64,000 nt of DNA from Stercorarius parasiticus (lineage: Eukaryota; Chordata; Aves; Charadriiformes; Stercorariidae): positions 372,001-436,000 of the forward strand of contig VWZL01000192.1 of assembly GCA_013396915.1 (NCBI GenBank), given 5' to 3'. The stretch's first letter is position 1. Each line of letters begins with the position of its first letter. Positions 46,873 through 58,245 of this stretch are shown piece after piece. A program made the position numbers and the translations under genes. The notes beneath the pieces were generated by a model. That model saw nothing but the letters and a program-made list of their open reading frames with translations. It made no database searches and was not told the origin of the DNA.

Positions 46873-47034
46873 TCCACTCTTTAATTCCACCCAGCCCATT
46901 CCTTTGTTCCAGCTCATGCGAGGGAACACATGAAATAAGGTCAGATGGCATGAGTTTCCTGAAGCGGTTTTCAACGCTCCCAAGTTCTTCTAGGTAAAAT
47001 AGCAGAAAACAGCATAAAAGAAAGTTTTGTTTTG

Positions 47035-47052
47035 TTTTTTTTTTTTTTTTTT
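47035..47052 (+). repeat. Poly-T run (18 T)
   Basis: The longest uninterrupted T run I saw in the window. It is preceded by GTTTTGTTTTG. Confidence 0.9.
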
Positions 47053-50000
47053 ACTGAAATGATGATAATCCTGTAGCCTCCACTGAAGGGAAAAAAAAGT
47101 CAGGATAAAGATTTAAGATACGGAGGTTCTGTTATTAGTTCAACTATGATTCCTAGACCGATCTCTCAGTTTATCTCTCTCTCTCTAGTGTCTCAACAAT
47201 AACACATAACCATGCTTTATGAGTTTTTTTCAGAATATAAAAATCTGATAGCCATATAACATAATTGGACATGTTTTTGAAAATTAATACAGTGAATAAT
47301 TTTGAAATTTAGAGGTGCAGATTTATGTAATTGAAACAAATTATTTTCCTGTGCTTACTTTACATGGAGACGTTATCACTTTTACTACAGTTGTGGCAAA
47401 CGCTATACGTTGTTTCTTCCCAATCACAAAAGCTGAATTGGAAAGGAAAAAAAAAACTGGTTTATATTCTCCATGGCATGGTGAATTGGAATTTTTAAAT
47501 TCTGCTTCCCTTGCCTCGTTGGGACATTACTCTGTGTACGGCTCCATGTTTTGCTTTAGTGATGTATGCTATTCTTCTCAGAGTTGCTGTTGACAGGGTG
47601 GCACCTGCTGTGCCTGTTGCTGTTGAATCTGGTACCAGGAGAAAAAAAGATCAGAGGAAATCAATGCTACAGACAACGGAAAACATGCCCTGTGAGATCA
47701 AATTTGCTCACATTTAGAATGTTTTTTCTACATCTTGTGAAAAATAGCAGAAATAAATTTACCTCCTATTGAGAGCTGTAATTTTTTGATGCCCAAATTT
47801 GGTAACTTCCTGGCACAGTTTTACTCATGGTAATATCACCATATCTCTGCAAAATGTGGCTCTTTTGTTCTCTAATGAATAATAGCAACATCACACAGTA
47901 AACATGCATTAACTTTACACAGTATAAGTGGTGGACTAAATTCTATGACCCTTTGTTAAGCAGAGCTTTAACTGAAATAAAGAAACCATTTTCCTTCATT
48001 TTTAATGATGGAAGCAAAATGGAAACTTATGTTTCTTGATTTTTGGGTCAAAACATGAAAAAGAAAAAAAACCCAGCAGGTGTAATGGCTCCAGTTCTCT
48101 TGGTGTTTTTTATACTGGAGTTGCCACTTGTGTATATATAATAAAAATAGATTTCTATTGGATTCATTCATGTTGCTGTGGATATAAAAGTAAGATGTTG
48201 GTTCAATAATCCTTTCCCTATACTCAAATAGTGACATGAATTTCTAGAAGTATCTGCATAATTTCTCCTTAGAACTCTGCAAAGTCCTCCTGATGTCCTT
48301 GACAAACAGAATAACAACTACCTATGCTTATAGGTCTTTGACAATATTTGGTGGAAAGGATTGTAGTTACGCATAGAACAGACCTTAATTGGACTCTGAG
48401 TAGGAGGCATGATATATTCTTTTGTAACCATATGCAGGGCTGATGCCAAATTATTCTGTGAAATGACTCTGTGGATCTACTGAAGTTGTTGGCAAAACAG
48501 CCATTGACCTCAGAAAAGCCAGGCGTACACCCTTAATATCTACCTTTCTGCTCTTGCAGTATTCATCAATGTAGGAGGTCATGGTATCACAAGAGGGTAG
48601 CTAGGAGGAAGATGAGGGCGATAAGAATAACAGGGTTCACTTTCAGTTGTAGCATGCAAATCTTCTTCAGTTCCTTATATGAATGTGTTGTGCTAATCTG
48701 ACCAAGAGTAAAGCATCTGCTCTCAATGTCAACAACAGAAAATGAGATGTGTCCTCACATCTTCTATTTGTGACACATCTGGAGGTTGAAAATGAAAGCC
48801 TATGTATTAATCAAGAGGTTTTAAAGATGATACATATTTAAAGCAGAGAGGAGAGCTGAAGACATGGTGACTTCTGTTAAACAAGATTAGACTTGTTTAT
48901 TTACTAATTTAGCCCATCTCAGTGAATGAAGCTGCTGTAGGCCGCCTGCACAGTCAATGGAGTTAAATCTCAGTTGGGTAAGTCATACATACCCTGGAGG
49001 TACTTGGCTATGTCCATGAACTGCAAAGAGAAACTGGGGGAAAAGTGCTCTTTCTTCATTCACTACCTCGTTTGTTCACTGCCACTTTGTTTCAGCATAT
49101 TGGACAGAACAAAAATGGACCAGAGATCCTAAACCATAAAGGTAACACATATATCAGAATGTTACAATCTATTGATTGTACCAATAAAATTCATATCAGT
49201 AAGGTGTAAAACCAGCATTTAGTAATATATAATGGGTTTTCTGTGAATAGCAGATGTTTGACTACATTTTAATTAACTCATTTAATTCTTTTATAAGTTT
49301 GGGGTTTGTTTTTATTTTGGGGTTTTTTTGTTTGTTTCCTGCGGGAAAAAATAATCCAAGAAGCTACTGAAAGCTAGAAAGAATACTGAAAGAATCAAGA
49401 CTATAATGTAGACAATAAAAGCAGTTTTCTCTTTGTATGAAGTGACTAGATACTAGCCTTTTCTCAGTCGTTAAGATCAGTGTCTCATCACTGGGCTTAG
49501 CGAAAGCAAGATTTAAACTTTGTAGATATTCCTCAGGTCAATGAGAGCTTCCCAGATAAGGGATGCTCTCCTTTGTCCAGACTTCCTAGTATTTCTTGCT
49601 GATAGAGTTATGACATTGATTAACATTCTTCGAAGACGTGGAAAATCCCATAGACTATGCAGACTGGTGAAAATCACTACTTCTGTTTAACCCAGTGTTG
49701 CAGCACCATGTGGAGGAATTTACAACCCATGTCATGTATCTGGACTTGTTCAAGGTATAATACACTAAATATTTCGACTTCTAAGTCATTTTGGCTTATT
49801 AAATATGATTTTAATGAAAAAGTTATTTGCAGAACAGCTTATAGTGCTTGCAGATTTAATGGAAAAGAACTTCCCTTCACTTGAATTCAGTGGGGGTTTA
49901 GCTGTTTAGAGAATGCTTCTTTCTTAAAAGACATCATCCCTTTTAACCATGCAGATGTCAAATTTTTCCTCATTACAAGTTTTCTGATTCTTCAAACACA

Positions 50001-51011
50001 AGTTTTTTATACACAGACATTTCATCCTGTAGCAAATTGGGACCTTTAAGAGCAGAAGTACCATGCCCTTTGTAATTCCACGGTACTACAGGTTCTAAGT
50101 TAGCTACCTTAAAAAGACTGTGCTGTACTCATCATGCCTGAGGCAACTCTTTCTTCTCCAAGCCTTTGACTTCCCTGCAAATCCAGGCTGTTTCCATGTA
50201 CTGCCTCTATATAACTCATGTGGTCAAGCCTTCTTTCTTTTCCCAACCTGCAAAACAAAAGATGTATTTAGTTTTTGAACAAAAGGTGGTATGTTTATGC
50301 AATCATACTTTAGTCTGGGACTCAATGTTCTGGACATGGGCCTAAAGGTAAACCTTAATTCAGCCTTCAACAGGGCTCTACAATGTGTTCTTATGTCCTC
50401 CAATTACTTGTGTAAGTCAGTACAATATATCCCCACTTACTGCGTAAGAAGTGACTGCTTGCCTTAGCACCATCTGTGCAAAATGATTGGCAATCTGGAG
50501 GGGAAGAAAACTGTGATCTTCTCTTTCTGCAATATATGTGAATCATTGTGACAAGTCGGCCATCTAAGAGCCCTGTTTTAGGAATTAACTGAGACACAGC
50601 TTCTTTATTCCAGGTTTTAGAAGCTGATGTTACTATAACAAAATGTTGTGGCAAATCTGCATGTGTTCTACAGCTCATGAATTCATTATGTCATCCTACT
50701 GATGACAAACCTCACTCTACAGGATTTCTTAATTTTGAACACCTGCTGTGTTTTGAAATCTCTCCCACCTCTTGGATGTATTCCCATGTGAAGACATGGC
50801 CATTGTCTTGGAGTCTGATTTAAACTTTTTGCATCTACAGGTCTCAAAGCATGGACAGAAGCTGAAAGTCCAGGTTTGCAGTTCTCAACATTGCACTCAT
50901 GATCCGTTTGTTTATATGTGTAAAAATGCCAAAATAACCTTTTTTTTTGTCTTCTATTGGTAATAATGGATTAGCAAATACATGCAGTTCGTCACTCCTG
51001 TAAAACAGTGT

Positions 51012-51085
51012 TATAGTATGCCTATTTTATATGCAAGTGAGCAGATGCACAGAAGACATTTTGGTAACTTGGTCAAAGCCATGCT
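51012..51085 (-). mobile_element. Possible MIR-type SINE fragment
   Basis: GCCTATTTTATATGCAAGTG, AGCAGATGCACAGAAGAC and GGTAACTTGGTCAAAGCCA follow the order CCCATTTTACAGATGAGG, CTGAGGCACAGAG, GTAACTTGCCCAAGGTCA of a reverse-complemented MIR. Very diverged. Confidence 0.4.
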
Positions 51086-51870
51086 CTCTATTCAAAGCTA
51101 AACCTCAGAGTTACAGTTTTGATGCCATTCTCATCATCAACTGGCTATTACATTTTGGTGGTGTCAGGGGATAGTATATGAGAACTCTGTTTTTCCAGGG
51201 GGACCAAGATCTGCATCTATGCTGTGAATCACACAGCAGATAACATGGATATAAAACAAAGAAAGTCCATGAAGCTGTCCAGAGATGATCATCTTTGTAT
51301 TTCTATTTCCTAATAAAGGCTTAAATGATTTCCTTTTGCTTTGAAGAAACAGATGCCCAGTTTCTTATCCAGATCATGTCCTTGCATGAGACCAAAAGAA
51401 CATCAACATGTTATTTCTGGAAAGGACCACACATTCCTATGTAACCATTACATTTCTGGGAAAAAGTTATTTATAATTACGGCTATGCAAGGCCAATTCA
51501 GTGATGGAGAGGTTTAGAAGGTGCACCAGAGCTCTGTTTTCATGTACCAGAACCTATCCCAGCTGTTCTCCTTTGGACTGCAAACAAACTGACTTTGCAG
51601 TCATAAGCAGGGTATTTATCCTCCCTCTCCCTTGATTAAAAGCCTGTATTCAAATGTGCAACTACCATTTCTTATAAGGAGTCTTTAGCCCACAAACTGC
51701 ATTTCAAGAAAATATCAGACACAGTCATATAAAAGAGGTTTCGGAGATGGGACTTCATCAATGCATAAACATTTGGAAAACCAGCATTCACCTGGGAGGC
51801 CAAATATTCCATGTTCAATAATTTGAGTAAGACATACCATCCTGTACTGCTTGTGATCACTTTTGAAGGT
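51086..51870. other. Unique non-coding DNA
   Basis: Unique sequence without recognisable repeat or exon. A 115-codon minus-strand frame spanning 51715-52062 is mostly the antisense of the adjacent CR1. Confidence 0.55.
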
Positions 51871-52168
51871 ACAGAGGGTTTTATCAGGGCCTGGGACAAG
51901 GGGTAATAGTTTTAAACTAAAGCAGGGCAGATTTAGACTAGATATAAGGAAGAAATTTTTTACAATGAGGGTGGTGAGACACTGGAACAGGTTGCCCAGA
52001 CAGGTGGTAGATGCCCCATCCCTGGAAACATTCATGGTCAGGTTGGATGGTGATGTGAGCAACCTGACCTAGTTGAAGATGTCCCTGCTCATTGCAGGAG
52101 GGTTGGACTAGATGACCTTTAAAGGTCTCTTACAGCCACAACTATTTCTGTGATTCTATGAATCTATA
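51871..52168 (+). mobile_element. CR1 LINE 3' end with native ORF stop
   Basis: The plus-strand frame reads [40 protein letters not shown] and [12 protein letters not shown], the C-terminus of the CR1 reverse-transcriptase ORF, and stops at its own position, 52070-52072. The 3' UTR follows, with ATGTCCCTGCTCATTGCAGG, GGTTGGACTAGATGACC and the tail TGTGATTCTATGAATC. From 51891 the match is clear; the start is less certain. It resembles the copy near 8 kb in length and subfamily. Confidence 0.96.
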
Positions 52169-52790
52169 TTCGAAAGACCCAAAAAAAGAGAAACTTTTCT
52201 TCTCCTAGAGACCTCTGAACAACTTTTTGGATGGCAATGGATTTCAGTTGCTATTAATTTGGATGGAATTCAGACCAATGTAGGAAGCACACCGGTCATG
52301 TCCAAACTAGTCATGGAAATCAGGTTCTGCAACTGGTTTTTGTTCCACTCAGAAATTCAATAGGATAAAGGATATTACAGTTTTTGGTGTATTCAGATTT
52401 TATTTAGTTTGCTGTTTCCTTGTCATGTGCTAAACTGGGAAGCCCTGGTTACAGAGGGAGCCGTAAGGTAGTAGTCAGGTGAACTGGACTGAGTATAAGA
52501 ATACATCTCCATCTATCTAATGTACCCAGCTCCGTGTGGGGACAAGACTACGAAGTCCCCTACACTGGTGCCAACAATCTGACATCTGGCTTAAAAAAAG
52601 AAAAAAAGGCCACCAATTTTTCCTTCTTTCCAACATTTTACATTTCCCAAACCTGCCAACAATGAGCCATAATTTATGCAAAGGTTTATGAGAGCATACT
52701 AAACCTACTGTGTCTTCCTCAGTGCCCTCCCAGAATGCTGCTTCAAGTTTCAATAACAAGCATAGATTGTGATTTCATTATTTAGTACTG

Positions 52791-52850
52791 CTGGGGTGGG
52801 GTTTTTTGGAGGGGTTGGTTGTTTTTTTGGTTGCTTTTGTTGTTTTTTTA
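52791..52850 (+). repeat. GT-rich low-complexity tract
   Basis: GGGG and GG runs alternate with T runs. It is the same type as the tract at 26978-27038. Confidence 0.8.
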
Positions 52851-53428
52851 ACAGCAGTGGAGGTCATCAGAGAACGCATAGCTCATGAGCTCTCCATGTG
52901 TATGCACTGGGCACTCAAGTAAGGAAGCAGAATTCTTATAAAACTGGATCTATGTGTTACACATGTTCCCAAAGCTCTCCATTGTTTTCTCTCTGATGTG
53001 AAATGTATTGTATCTTTAAGTTTTCCTAAATGGTCTGAGCTCTCTTTGGAGAACCTTAGTTTTCTGCACCCACTATGTGGAGAACCATAAGGAAAGGTAG
53101 ACAACTACATTTGGGCATACTTCTAGCTATCTAAACAGCTTAATTAGGCACCTCAAACTTAGTTGTTGTGAATGTTCCCCCTTTAGTAAAAGAGCAGATA
53201 CCAGATTAACAGAGGATGATGCATTAATGCCTTCTTTTGTACGTATTTGAACACACAGATTGACATTCAACATAGTGTTGTGATTTGCTCATTGGCTCAG
53301 ATTATTTCCTTTCTCTAAGTGTCAAGCAGTAGACATCAGAATTTTATAAATTTATGGAGAAAAGGAATGTTTGCCTACTCCAGCTTGGTATCATAAACTA
53401 AAAACACAACTAACTTTAACTCCTGGTT

Positions 53429-53464
53429 AAAAAAAAAAAAAAAGAAAAGAGTAAAAAAGAAATA
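53429..53464 (+). repeat. A-rich tract
   Basis: Begins with 15 A and continues as AG-containing A runs. No SINE or retrocopy body is visible upstream. Confidence 0.85.
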
Positions 53465-53704
53465 AACACAAGGTTTATCTTCTAAAGTATGCAAGTATCT
53501 TCTAAAAATATTAAATGTATAATACATTGGATAGGACATTTCAGCCAAATCAGGAGGATGTTTTACTGGTGATACTTCTCTCTTCTATGGCACTGCAAAA
53601 TCTAATGATTAATTAGCAATATTAGTTTAGTGCTAAATGTCTGAGGTTCTGTATTAACTGAAAAAAAAATTTGCACAGTTGTCTTTAAGGTCAGAAACTA
53701 TAAC

Positions 53705-53790
53705 CTCAGAACCACTCCTGATTTATGTTGGTTGTGATGCTGTCCTAAGAAAGCTATATTGATTTACATCAGGCAGTCTCCTGTGTGCGA
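53705..53790. repeat. Possible ancient amniote repeat fragment
   Basis: ACCACTCCTGATTTATGTTG, GTGATGCTGTCC and TTGATTTACATCAGG resemble the same old amniote repeat as at 42.3 and 46.2 kb, in the orientation that reads ACTCCTGATTTACACCAGTG. Weaker than the other two. Confidence 0.35.
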
Positions 53791-53992
53791 TTCAGCTCTA
53801 CAGGTAAATACAATGCACATGGATTTTAAGGGCATGATTGGAAAACAGAAATAAAATATGCAGTTATTCTTGAACTTAGGAAATCTCACAGCTATTCAGG
53901 CTTTATTATATTCAACCAGAAAAATATGGGAGTGCAGATAACCAGACCACCCCGAAAAAAACTCATTTAAAACTGGACTTTGGAACTCCTAC

Positions 53993-54055
53993 AAAGAAAG
54001 AAAGGAAAAAAAGAAAAAAAAAATGAAAAAAAAAAAACTAAAAAAGAAAGGAAGA
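53993..54055 (+). repeat. A-rich, nearly pure purine tract
   Basis: Roughly 60 nt of A with scattered G, interrupted by a few pyrimidines. It could form a triplex-prone structure. Confidence 0.85.
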
Positions 54056-54455
54056 CTTGTTTCTTTTCACCCACAATGCTGACGTCTACTCCTACTTGCT
54101 TCTTTCACACCAATGCATAATGTCTTTGGACGCTTATCACAATAGCCCCCTTGGTAAATGAATATTTTTATTGCAGTAGCCTTTGGAACTTTAACAAAGA
54201 AAGATGGGTAGATTCCCACCCACAACATTAAAGTTTTCCTATTCACTGACACCAAACCATGTTCTAATGTTTAAACAAACCCAAACGCTTGGGAAAATTT
54301 AGATTTGACCTCAGTGTGCGTGCTAAACAGTTTACATTACAGCAAACTCTAGTTTTCCCTAATGTGTATAGCACTTTGGAACTTTGTCAAAACGGAACAG
54401 TTTCAAAGCTGTATGATCTTCACCCGGGGGCTTAATTGAAGCGGCATGAAAAATA

Positions 54456-54533
54456 TTTCTTTATTTATTTCTTTACTTTTTTCCTTCTTTTTCTTTTTTT
54501 TGGTTTTTTTTTTTGTTTTTTTTTTCCCCCTTA
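54456..54533 (+). repeat. T-rich, nearly pure pyrimidine tract
   Basis: T runs with scattered C and one GG and one G, ending in CCCCC. It lies about 400 bp right of the A-rich tract and is roughly complementary to it. Confidence 0.85.
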
Positions 54534-54924
54534 TAAAGCTGGATCTGAAGCTGGATACTCTCCAAAAAAGCTTATGAAGCTGACAAACATTTACCTCCCA
54601 GTCCTACAACCCTAAAACTTCCATCGTAGAAATTCAGAGCAAAGGTCAGACAGAGGAAAAACATATTAGAAGAGGCATGACAAGCCAAGTTTTATTCTAC
54701 TTGAAAAGCCAGCTTTTTAAAGTTCTTTTCCTTTCATATTGGTTGTTTGAAAAGAGATCTGAAGAAAAGTCGAAATCCCCATGTAAATGCCTATGTTTTC
54801 AAATGGGAGGATACCTATGTAGATGCATATTAAGCTGCATATGACTTCGGTGGACAAGCCATGTTTGAAGAGCATTCCCAATGTAGTTGACGCTCATGTC
54901 ATTTTTGAGTCCCCATTGAAGTTC

Positions 54925-54932
54925 ATTTGCAT
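54925..54932 (+). promoter_or_regulatory. POU octamer ATTTGCAT
   Basis: The exact reverse complement of ATGCAAAT, in a repeat-free AT-rich block from about 54890 to 55020. A single match, so only suggestive. Confidence 0.3.
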
Positions 54933-57900
54933 CAAATTGAAATGAATGTATAAAAATTAGATGTTTAATTTGCGGTTGCCAGTGGCATAAGAAATATGCA
55001 TATGTGTTATTTTCTTGCCAAGCAAAACACTTTTACAGTAAATGTTGTATCTGTATAGCTCTAAAATTGATTGTATATTCCAAGATTTATAGCTCAATAC
55101 TGGATTAGGATGGCTGGTGACTTATGTCCACAGAATATTGTCAGTTCAAACTAGATAAATTACCAAAGAATCACATATATATTGATGCGATTTAAGTGTA
55201 AGCAAGAATGTAAGTGCACAAACTTTGCGAAATGTTTTTAGTGTATATTGATTTGAGCATTACAGAACCAAAACCATCTAATAAGGGATTAATTTAGGAA
55301 AATCATATTGGAATATACAATATGTTTTAGAGGCAGACATGGAACATAATATCCGTAACCTGAGCAGTCCTATTTATGCTCCCATTTATTCTAACATAAT
55401 TCCGTTATTTTTTCAGCATCATTCCTGTTTATCACTTTTTAGACTGGGCAGTGAGGGGAAGGATTGGGAGAACAGACCCACTGGTTCTCTACAATTTTCT
55501 ACAACCAGCTATTGCAATCTTTCTTTCATCTGATTAATTGCATGCATGGGGATATTTTAGTTCAGCTCACAAAATTAAATCCAGCAAAGATTATTGGATA
55601 TGCTTGCGGAGTTAATACAAAATTTTAATCATCCAAAATAAATCAGCTCCAGTGTGCTCCTACAAATCAAATGCAAATAACATACAGTTCCTTGGTCAAA
55701 TCCTCAAGTGGGGAAAATCAACTAATCTGATCTACATCAACGGAGGATGGGATCTCTGGTTTAATCTGTGGCAGGATTTTCTCAAAGAACATTTTCCAAG
55801 TGTAATATTCCAGGTCCTGAGAACTTATGAAATGCTTCATAATGTGAAGATTCCCTGAAAATTCGAGAACGTATCTCAAACTGTGATTTGAGACTTGAGG
55901 GGCATGAAGTTAAACTCTTTACTGCACTCTGAATATTTATAGGGAAAGAAAGATTTCACAACTCCAGCTCCACAACGTATTAAGTACTTGCAGTTACTGT
56001 TACTGTCAGAAATGAGGGTCAGGGATTTTGTTTCATGTTAGGGGATCTCATGTCATGTGTAAATGCTTCAGATAGAGGGCACATATGATACCTTTATCCA
56101 TTAACTGAGCAGCTTGACCATACTTTTCAGTATGTCAGATTCGTAAGACTGATTATTTAGCATTTTCCAATCCAGATGTACTGTATTAGTTTCAAACAGA
56201 AAAACTCAGTGTCTATGATATTCATCTTCTCCCACCCCCAACAGAGGTTAAAGAAATTAACAGTCATTAGAACCCTGTCAGTTGCTGTGTATTTTCTGGT
56301 AAAATAAGTATTATTTTTTAAAGATAGTGTATATCCAACCTTGTGGGAAAAGAATATGATGGAATTTTATAATATTTACATAAATAGGAACATATGTATG
56401 TTTAATTGAATTCTACACAAAAAGATTTTCCAAAGCCGTTCAATCCAGTGTAGATGGACCATCTTACCAAAATGTTTCCTTTAACCACTTGGTTTCTAAA
56501 AATGAAAGAGTTAATTGTAACAAAGACTTTATTTAATGATTTTTGCCACGTTTCGCTTTGCTCATCTTACTGAATTTACACGGCAAATGAATACAATTTA
56601 GTTCTTCCTGATTGTTTGAAATGGTGGCTTATCTGAAAGCATTTAAAAACAATATATAGTAAAAAAAACCCCTTCTCTCAGCAGCTCCTAAATCCTAGAA
56701 ATGCTTCAGTACGTGATAAGAAGATTGTGCCTACACGTGCAGAGCCTGATGCACAAAGGTGTATGCACGATCAGGGATTCCAAAATAATTCTGATTTCTG
56801 GTAAGAATACTGCAGAAGCACAGTTATATTTGCAATTGTATTTCCCCTTGGGACACTGGTACCACAGAAAACAGACTTTTCATTGCAGTACATGAAGAAT
56901 TAGGCATGTACCTAGATAAGTCGTACACTGTTACAATGGTAAAATTTATGTACACATGTACCTGGAGGCTTATAAAATACTAGGCATTAGATGTTTTCTA
57001 CAGAATTTAGGAGAAAATTAAAGAAAAAAATGTTTGAAATATTTTCTTTCTTTCCCCCTGTTTTTACTTCTTATTTTGATCTTTATTTCTCATCCCTCTG
57101 GTTACTTTTTCTGCCACATGTTAGAGAAAGAATTCTTCGCTCACAGTAGTAATGATACTAATAAGGAACCGCTGAGCATCTGATAAATATCAGAAGTGAT
57201 ATTTGCAGTAGAATATTTAAAGTGTACTTCTGTGTGATCAGAGATTCTTCTTTCTCATAATAACTCAGAGTTTAAGTGCATGGACAGAAGGAATCTTGTT
57301 CCTCAGTTTAAGCATTCTGTTTTTCTTGACCTTTTATCTCACACAGCCTACCTACATTTTCCCACGATTTAGGATCCCAGTCATGACTATCAGATGGCCA
57401 CTGTCCTTCTCACACCTACATAGTGTTTTTTGAGCGTTGCCCTTATTTACTGTTTGGGATTTCAACACTGCAGGCTGTAAAGCAAATTATATGGGAGCAA
57501 TCACTCCTCATTAGAACTTCAGCCCACAGAGCCAAGGAATTTACTGATGTGATCAGTACTAGTTGTGATTATCTCTTTTTTAAGAGACGTTGGCCTATGC
57601 TAAATGATTTTTCATTTATTGTTTTTCATGCTCTGGGATTTGTCACTGTATGAAAATAATTTCTGAAGGAGGGCAACTATCGTATGTATGGTCACTACTT
57701 GATAGAGTAGCATGCAGAACAAAACTCCCTCTGTGGAGAGTAATCCATTGAAGAACAAAATCAGCTATTTCTTTGAAGTGAATCCTAATAGTGTCATCAG
57801 TCAGCTAATGATTAATATCTTTGTGCTTTATTAGAATTATTAGATTATGTATAAATAAGGTGACTAAATTAGTCCTTAAATAAAGCAGTTGATTTTACTT

Positions 57901-58184
57901 CATTTTAATGAAAGGACTAAATTTTTTCTTCATTTCTATCAAGGTAGTATCCCTGGAAACCTCAAGATTTGGTAATATCTATATTAGTTTGCTAAAGTAC
58001 TACACCGGCCTCCTTTCTGAAATGTAGAGTCAAAGACTGCTGACTTGAAGTCCTCATTATAGTGCCTTGAGCTGTTACTGAGAGCCCTAAAGCCCAGAAA
58101 GAAGCTCTATCTCAAGGCATTTCCCATCTCTCCTTTTCCCAACTTCTGCTCAAAAGTCTTCCAAAGGAGTTTCCATCACAATAA

Positions 58185-58245
58185 TTAGCTGAGCCTCCCA
58201 AGAGCTCTGAGTTAGGCATAATTATAGCCATTTTGCCACACATTA
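58185..58245 (-). mobile_element. Possible MIR-type SINE 3' fragment
   Basis: GAGCCTCCCAAGAGCTCTGA, GTTAGGCATAATTATAGCC and ATTTTGCCACAC follow the order of the reverse-complemented MIR tail (AACAACCCTATGAGGTAGG, TATTATTATCCCCATTTTAC). Too short and diverged to be sure. Confidence 0.35.

Larger units (their letters stand above)
46246..51011. other. Unique non-coding DNA with simple repeats
   Basis: The block at about 46380-46720 is relatively GC-rich, repeat-free and carries a ZNF143-like site. A CA microsatellite is at 46832-46872, an 18-T run at 47035-47052, a short CT repeat at 47173-47189 and a GT-rich stretch at 49300-49340. Open frames are at most 120 codons (46635-46997, which covers the CA repeat) and unrecognised. 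Confidence 0.5.
52169..53704. other. Unique non-coding DNA with low-complexity tracts
   Basis: Contains a GT-rich tract at 52791-52850 and an A-rich tract at 53429-53464. Frames are at most 80 codons and unrecognised. Confidence 0.55.
53791..58184. other. Unique AT-rich non-coding DNA
   Basis: Contains long purine and pyrimidine tracts at 53993-54055 and 54456-54533, an octamer site at 54925-54932, and an AT-rich block around 57790-57930 with the palindrome GACTAAATTAGTC at 57862-57874. No recognisable exon. Confidence 0.5.

Noticed and set aside
51715..52062. 115-codon open frame on the minus strand
   Set aside because: Its first half is the antisense of the CR1 copy; the rest is unremarkable.
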